Assembly: GCA_002319885.1 (NCBI GenBank)
Contig: DCFT01000128.1
Span: 60,562 to 89,571, forward strand
From: Bacteroidales bacterium UBA1797
GTDB lineage: Bacteria; Bacteroidota; Bacteroidia; Bacteroidales; VadinHA17
Length of the DNA: 29,010 nucleotides
Reading direction: 5' to 3'
The first letter of the stretch is position 1, and every line of letters starts with the position of its first letter. Positions 26,288 through 29,010 of this stretch are shown here, piece by piece. The position numbers were made by a program, and so were the translations under genes. The notes beneath the pieces are model-generated. The model had not been told where the DNA came from. It saw only the letters and a list, made by a program, of their open reading frames with translations, and did no database searches.

Positions 26288-26295
26288 TATATTTG
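26288..26295 (+). promoter_or_regulatory. Predicted -7 promoter element
   Basis: TATATTTG is an exact TAnnTTTG match, upstream of the secreted protein at 26417-26926. TTG triplets lie 24-27 bases upstream, slightly too far for the usual spacing. Transcript start would be near 26302. Confidence 0.45.
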
Positions 26296-26416
26296 ATTTG
26301 CCATTGAAAGGTAAGGACTAAGCTCTCTTTTTATAATTGTGCTCCTTGAAAAATTTGTGTTCCTCGTTTTTTATAGTAATTCCTTGAACCTGGTAACTTT
26401 TTTAAAACCTGAAATC

Positions 26417-26926
26417 TTGAAAAAAGTATTTAAACCGGTGTTATTTATTGTAATGCTCCTCTACTGTGGAACTGGTATTACTCAGACAAATTTTGTAAGC
26501 CTGACAAGTTCGGATTTTATAAAAGGATTAGACGACAAAGATTATTTAAAAAGGAAATTGATTGAAAACGGATATACAATTGTTGAGAAAAGTGGGAGTA
26601 AGACTTTAAATGAATATTATGAATACTGGCAAGCCAGTTCTTTATTGTATGTAGACTTAATTTACAAACAGGGTAAGAAGAGTACTGTAAAAGTAGGTGT
26701 CCATGAAAGTTTGAGTGGTGTTCCTGAGAGACTGATCAAGTCTTTTCCATATAAAACCAATGAAGAAAAAGAGAAACATCTTGAAACGGTAAATCTCTCA
26801 CCTACAAACAAAAAAATAAGTTATTCCCTGGTATATTCGAGAGATACCGATAATGTGGTTGTGGTTATCTGGTATGATAAGCCTTTTTATTTTTTCCAGT
26901 ACAATTCAGAAAAGAAGATTGAATAA
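26417..26926 (+). CDS. Small secreted protein of unknown function, non-ATG start
   Basis: The frame is open from GTG 26339, but no ATG occurs before the hydrophobic stretch. A TTG at 26417 gives a good signal peptide (MKKVFKPVLFIVMLLYCGTGITQ if read as Met) and a 169-aa protein. The GTG would give 195 aa with an odd N-terminus. The mature part is polar, with a lysine-rich middle (KQGKKSTVKVGVHESLSG) and a C-terminal beta-rich segment NVVVVIWYDKPFYFFQYNSEKK. No family recognised. Either it uses a rare TTG start, or it has lost its ATG and is decaying. Confidence 0.55.
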   Translation: MKKVFKPVLFIVMLLYCGTGITQTNFVSLTSSDFIKGLDDKDYLKRKLIENGYTIVEKSGSKTLNEYYEYWQASSLLYVDLIYKQGKKSTVKVGVHESLSGVPERLIKSFPYKTNEEKEKHLETVNLSPTNKKISYSLVYSRDTDNVVVVIWYDKPFYFFQYNSEKKIE

Positions 26927-27191
26927 CTTGCACATTGACCTAACCCGTTTCCTATTAGGTGGAGATAAAGATGATTTTGTTTTCATGAAAACAAGATAAG
27001 TCCACCAGACTATAAGCATTGTTATTTGTTGGCGAACAAACAGATAATAAATGTGTTGTTGTAAATACTGAGGTAATTAATTGTGCACGTTAAAGGTTAT
27101 TTATAAAAGCAAATATCTTTATATAAATATTACAGAGTAATCATGAGGGGTGATTTTTTATTCTGATAGCTAATTAAAGTTTTTTAAATTA
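26927..27191. other. Noncoding A+T-rich gap
   Basis: No supported reading frame. Besides a perfect 18-base palindrome near its left end, it contains only simple A+T-rich sequence (for example the ATTTATAAAAGCAAATATC area). The gap continues as the promoter and 5' leader of the FISUMP lipoprotein up to 27356. Confidence 0.5.
26977..26994. promoter_or_regulatory. Perfect 18-base palindrome
   Basis: TTGTTTTCATGAAAACAA is self-complementary over all 18 bases. It lies 51 bases after the stop of the small secreted protein and has no T run after it. It could be an operator for a dimeric regulator or a weak terminator; the sequence does not decide. Confidence 0.4.
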
Positions 27192-27222
27192 TTGACTTGA
27201 ATTAATCTGAAACATATATTTG
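27192..27222 (+). promoter_or_regulatory. Strong predicted Bacteroidota promoter of the FISUMP lipoprotein
   Basis: TTG (27192-27194), exactly 20 bases, then TATATTTG (27215-27222). Both elements and the spacing match the Bacteroidota housekeeping promoter. Transcription would start near 27228, leaving a leader of about 130 bases before ATG 27357. Confidence 0.7.
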
Positions 27223-27356
27223 TTTAATATTGGGTCTAAGGGCTACGGGAATTCTTCCTGGATATTTTGATTTATATTGATGTTTCTTTAATTTCATAAA
27301 GACAGTTCTTTTTCTTTGGTATGCCTGTTTGTGAAACTAAATTAAAGTAAAAATTG

Positions 27357-28319
27357 ATGAAGGCTGAAAACAGAATATGGTATTATGTTGTTTTGATAAT
27401 ACTTATTACAAGCAGTTGTACAAAGGAAAAGACAGTTACACTACCTGTTGTTACTACTGCTCCACTTACAAAGATTACTTCAACCTCTGTCGTTACCGGT
27501 GGAGATGTTACCACAGATGGAGGATCAGTCATTTTAGCAAAAGGTGTATGCTGGAGTCTGATTTCAGAACCTACTCTCACCGATAATCATACTATAGACG
27601 GAACAGGATCAGGATCCTTTTTAAGCTCTTTAGACGGATTATTATCCGGAACATATTATTATGTACGTGCTTATGCTACAAACAGTTTAGGAACTTCTTA
27701 CGGCAACGAATTTAATTTTATTTTGCCAGTTGCCGATGCAGATGGTAATTTATATAATACATTATATATTGGATCCCAGATATGGATGACGGCAAACCTT
27801 AAAACGTCAAAATATAATGACAATACGATAATTCCAAATGTCATCGAGAATGCAGGTTGGAGCTCTCTTTCCACCCCTGCTTATTGCTGGTACAATAACA
27901 ATGAAGGACTAAGTGGCAATTATGGAGCATTATATAACTGGTTTGCAGTTAATACTGGAAAACTTTGTCCTGTCGGGTGGCATGTACCTACAGAGTTAGA
28001 GTGGATAACTTTAACTAATTTCCTGAACGGAGAATATGTTGCCGGTGGTAAACTTAAGGAAATTGGTACAAATCATTGGATTAGTCCTAACACAGGAGCT
28101 TCGGATGATTTCCATTTTACAGCTCTTCCAAGTGGTTATCGGACGGGACTTGAAGAAGGATCATTCAGGGCGTTGGGATACCTTGATTATTACTGGGCCA
28201 GTACTGAGGATAATTCGACTAATGGACGGGCACGTTTATTGACATTTGATTCAAGCGATTTAGCTCCGGGTGCCGGGTTAAAGAAGAATGGGTATTCTGT
28301 CCGGTGCATTAAGGATTAA
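27357..28319 (+). CDS. FISUMP-domain surface lipoprotein
   Basis: 320 aa from ATG 27357; an adjacent TTG at 27354 opens the frame but is unlikely. The lipoprotein signal ends ILITSSC, with the lipidated Cys near residue 21. Residues about 30-120 form a fibronectin-III-like module common in this phylum (AKGVCWSLISEPTLTDN, TYYYVRAYATNSLGTSYGNEF). Residues about 122-320 are a Fibrobacter succinogenes major paralogous domain: IGSQIWMTANLKTSKYND, GALYNWFAVNTGKLCPVGWHVPTELEW, FTALPSGYR, YYWASTED, GYSVRCIKD. These are surface proteins of unknown function, often in many copies per genome. It has its own strong promoter and a terminator just after the stop. Confidence 0.93.
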   Translation: MKAENRIWYYVVLIILITSSCTKEKTVTLPVVTTAPLTKITSTSVVTGGDVTTDGGSVILAKGVCWSLISEPTLTDNHTIDGTGSGSFLSSLDGLLSGTYYYVRAYATNSLGTSYGNEFNFILPVADADGNLYNTLYIGSQIWMTANLKTSKYNDNTIIPNVIENAGWSSLSTPAYCWYNNNEGLSGNYGALYNWFAVNTGKLCPVGWHVPTELEWITLTNFLNGEYVAGGKLKEIGTNHWISPNTGASDDFHFTALPSGYRTGLEEGSFRALGYLDYYWASTEDNSTNGRARLLTFDSSDLAPGAGLKKNGYSVRCIKD

Positions 28320-28335
28320 TGACTGACGGTTCAAT

Positions 28336-28364
28336 AAAAAAGCCATTCTTTCACGTGGCTTTTT
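28336..28364 (+). terminator. Terminator of the lipoprotein gene
   Basis: AAAAAGCCA (28337-28345) pairs with TGGCTTTTT (28356-28364) around a 10-base loop, followed by GTTTTC, 17 bases past the stop codon. The A-rich left arm makes it active in both directions. A closely related hairpin with a similar tail recurs at 28958-28990. Confidence 0.75.
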
Positions 28365-28372
28365 GTTTTCAG

Positions 28373-28389
28373 TTGCGGTGCGGACGGGA
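28373..28389 (-). pseudogene. tRNA 3'-end fragment (duplicate of the one at the window end)
   Basis: TTGCGGTGCGGACGGGA is identical to 28994-29010. Read on the minus strand it is TCCCGTCCGCACCGC plus AA, which matches the 3' T-stem, acceptor strand and discriminator G of a tRNA-Asp. It is only a fragment: immediately beyond it the sequence turns into the 86-base array instead of a T-loop. Confidence 0.5.
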
Positions 28390-28883
28390 TTGATCTGCAA
28401 TCGGACCCTTTCATCCTGAGGTTACCTTGGCAAGTAAAACAAAAAATGCTGCGTTGGTTTTGAAGAAAAATGGGATTGACCTTTGGTCGGACCCTTTCAT
28501 ACTGAGGTTACCTGAGCAAGTAAAACAAAAAATGCTGCGTTGGTTTTGAAGAAAAATGGGATTGACCTTCGGTCGGACCCTTTCATCCTGAGGTTACCCG
28601 GGCAAGTAAAACAAAAAATGCTGCATTGGTTTTGAAGAAAAATGGGATTGACCTTCGGTCGGACCCTTTCGTCCTGAGGTTACCTGAGCAAGTAAAACAA
28701 AAAATGCTGCGTTGGTTTTGAAGAAAAATGGGATTGACCTTCGGTCGGACCCTTTCATCCTGAGGTTACCTGAGCAAGTAAAACAAAAAATGCTGCGTTG
28801 GTTTTGAAGAAAAAATGGGATTGACCTTTGGTCGGACCCTTTCATCCTAAGGTTACCTGAGCAAGTAAAACAAAAAATGCTGC
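28386..28883. repeat. 86-base tandem repeat array, five copies plus a partial
   Basis: Units begin at 28386, 28472, 28558, 28644, 28730 and 28817. The spacing is 86, with one 87 from an extra A. The last is a 67-base partial. Copies differ at only a few positions, most in the first and in short patches (GACCTTCGGTC or GACCTTTGGTC; CCTGAGC or CCCGGGC). Each contains the 17-mer GCAAGTAAAACAAAAAA and ends with TGCTGC before the next GTTGGTTTTG. A possible small hairpin GACC-TTC-GGTC lies in each. The period is not a multiple of three and stops are frequent, so it is noncoding. There are no spacers, so it is not CRISPR. Confidence 0.9.
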
Positions 28884-28897
28884 TGAAGCAGCATTTT
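28868..28897 (-). terminator. Terminator-type hairpin at the array edge
   Basis: AAAATGCTGC TGAA GCAGCATTTT (28874-28897) is a perfect 10-base-pair stem. On the minus strand it is followed by TTGTTTTACTTGC, extending the T run of the stem. It would stop transcripts coming from the tRNA side before the array. Every 86-base unit keeps only one arm of this hairpin and the T tail. Confidence 0.6.
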
Positions 28898-28957
28898 ACG
28901 TATTTTAAGTTGTAAGCTTATGAAAGCTAGCTTTCAACGCCTACACCTTAAAATACT

Positions 28958-28990
28958 AAAGCCATTCGTTCGCGAATGGCTTTTTTGTTT
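28958..28990 (+). terminator. Bidirectional terminator hairpin beside the tRNA end
   Basis: AAAGCCATTCG / CGAATGGCTTT (28958-28968 and 28973-28983), an 11-pair perfect stem with loop TTCG. On the plus strand TTTGTTT follows. On the minus strand it sits 14 bases after the presumed tRNA 3' end and is followed by AGTATTTTAAG, so it could also end the tRNA transcript. Confidence 0.65.
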
Positions 28991-28996
28991 TACTTG

Positions 28997-29010
28997 CGGT
29001 GCGGACGGGA
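28997..29010 (-). tRNA. 3' end of a probable tRNA-Asp gene, cut by the window edge
   Basis: Minus-strand reading gives TCCCGT, then CCGCACC, then G. These correspond to the last T-loop base, a T-stem strand CCCGT, a seven-base acceptor strand and discriminator G, which is the usual tRNA-Asp arrangement. The CCA is not encoded (CAAG follows). Only 14 bases are inside the window, so identity rests on resemblance to known tRNA-Asp 3' ends and needs the adjoining sequence. Confidence 0.5.

Larger units (their letters stand above)
28861..28997. repeat. Symmetric inverted-repeat structure with nested hairpins
   Basis: Bounded by perfect 17-base inverted repeats GCAAGTAAAACAAAAAA (28861-28877) and TTTTTTGTTTTACTTGC (28981-28997). 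Inside, in mirrored order, are a hairpin (28874-28897), a 14-base arm (28901-28914), a central palindrome GAAAGCTAGCTTTC (28922-28935), the matching arm (28942-28955, one mismatch) and a second hairpin (28958-28983). It looks like a small palindromic or MITE-like element, 137 bases long, lying against the tRNA 3' end. No target-site duplication is evident. Confidence 0.65.

Noticed and set aside
28594..28845. Minus-strand open frame of 83 aa across the tandem array
   Set aside because: The repeat period (86) is not a multiple of three, so each unit is read in a different frame. The frame is open by chance within a noncoding repeat, with no ribosome site.
28386..28883. CRISPR array
   Set aside because: The whole 86-base unit repeats without unique spacers, and there are no cas genes.
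28336..29010. Diversity-generating retroelement or retron
   Set aside because: The repeats are near identical, with no reverse transcriptase gene and no adenine-biased template/variable pair. FISUMP proteins resemble some variable surface proteins, but nothing here supports a template.

Overview
The window reads as chromosomal DNA of an A+T-rich Bacteroidota bacterium, probably of the Bacteroidales/Marinilabiliales side. The reasons are: repeated matches to the Bacteroidota promoter (-7 element TAnnTTTG, sometimes with TTG about 20 bases upstream); a LytS/LytTR pair; a lipoprotein with a Fibrobacter-type paralogous (FISUMP) domain; a FNYQ-type secreted protein; and several enzymes with twin-arginine signals. 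I see no transposase, integrase, phage gene or CRISPR array.

Layout. 47-1766 (minus): LytTR response regulator and LytS-type sensor kinase, overlapping by 11 bases. 2156-3304 (plus): an orphan PAS histidine kinase with a four-cysteine motif. 3513-9564 (minus): gltB-gltD, NADPH-type glutamate synthase, behind a leader with an intrinsic terminator and a competing antiterminator. 9956-12219 (plus): zwf and pgl, the NADPH-producing entry to the pentose phosphate pathway, divergent from the NADPH-consuming gltBD. 12311-12870: a 37-residue lysine-rich protein and a cold-shock protein. 13070-18344 (plus): M14 metallopeptidase, arginine decarboxylase, Yip1-family membrane protein and a secreted or lipoprotein beta-type protein. 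18421-22681 (plus): LTA-synthase-like membrane sulfatase-fold protein, then a sugar isomerase-like protein and a Gfo/Idh/MocA oxidoreductase. 22907-24070 (minus): a GH5 glycosidase. The last three carry RR signal sequences and look like exported sugar-processing enzymes.

From 24.3 kb the character changes: small, poorly recognisable genes (zinc ribbon, membrane-anchored and secreted proteins) sit among wide A+T-rich gaps. They end at a FISUMP lipoprotein and a complex noncoding locus at 28336-29010. That locus holds a nearly identical 86-base tandem array, a symmetric inverted-repeat structure with nested hairpins, and two copies of a terminator plus a segment matching a tRNA 3' end (probably tRNA-Asp). 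The second copy runs off the window edge and should lead into the real tRNA gene on the minus strand.

The two most unusual signals are the tRNA-linked repeat locus, which resembles in plan the E. coli tyrT/rtT repeats but is unrelated in sequence as far as I can tell, and the predicted attenuator in the gltB leader.
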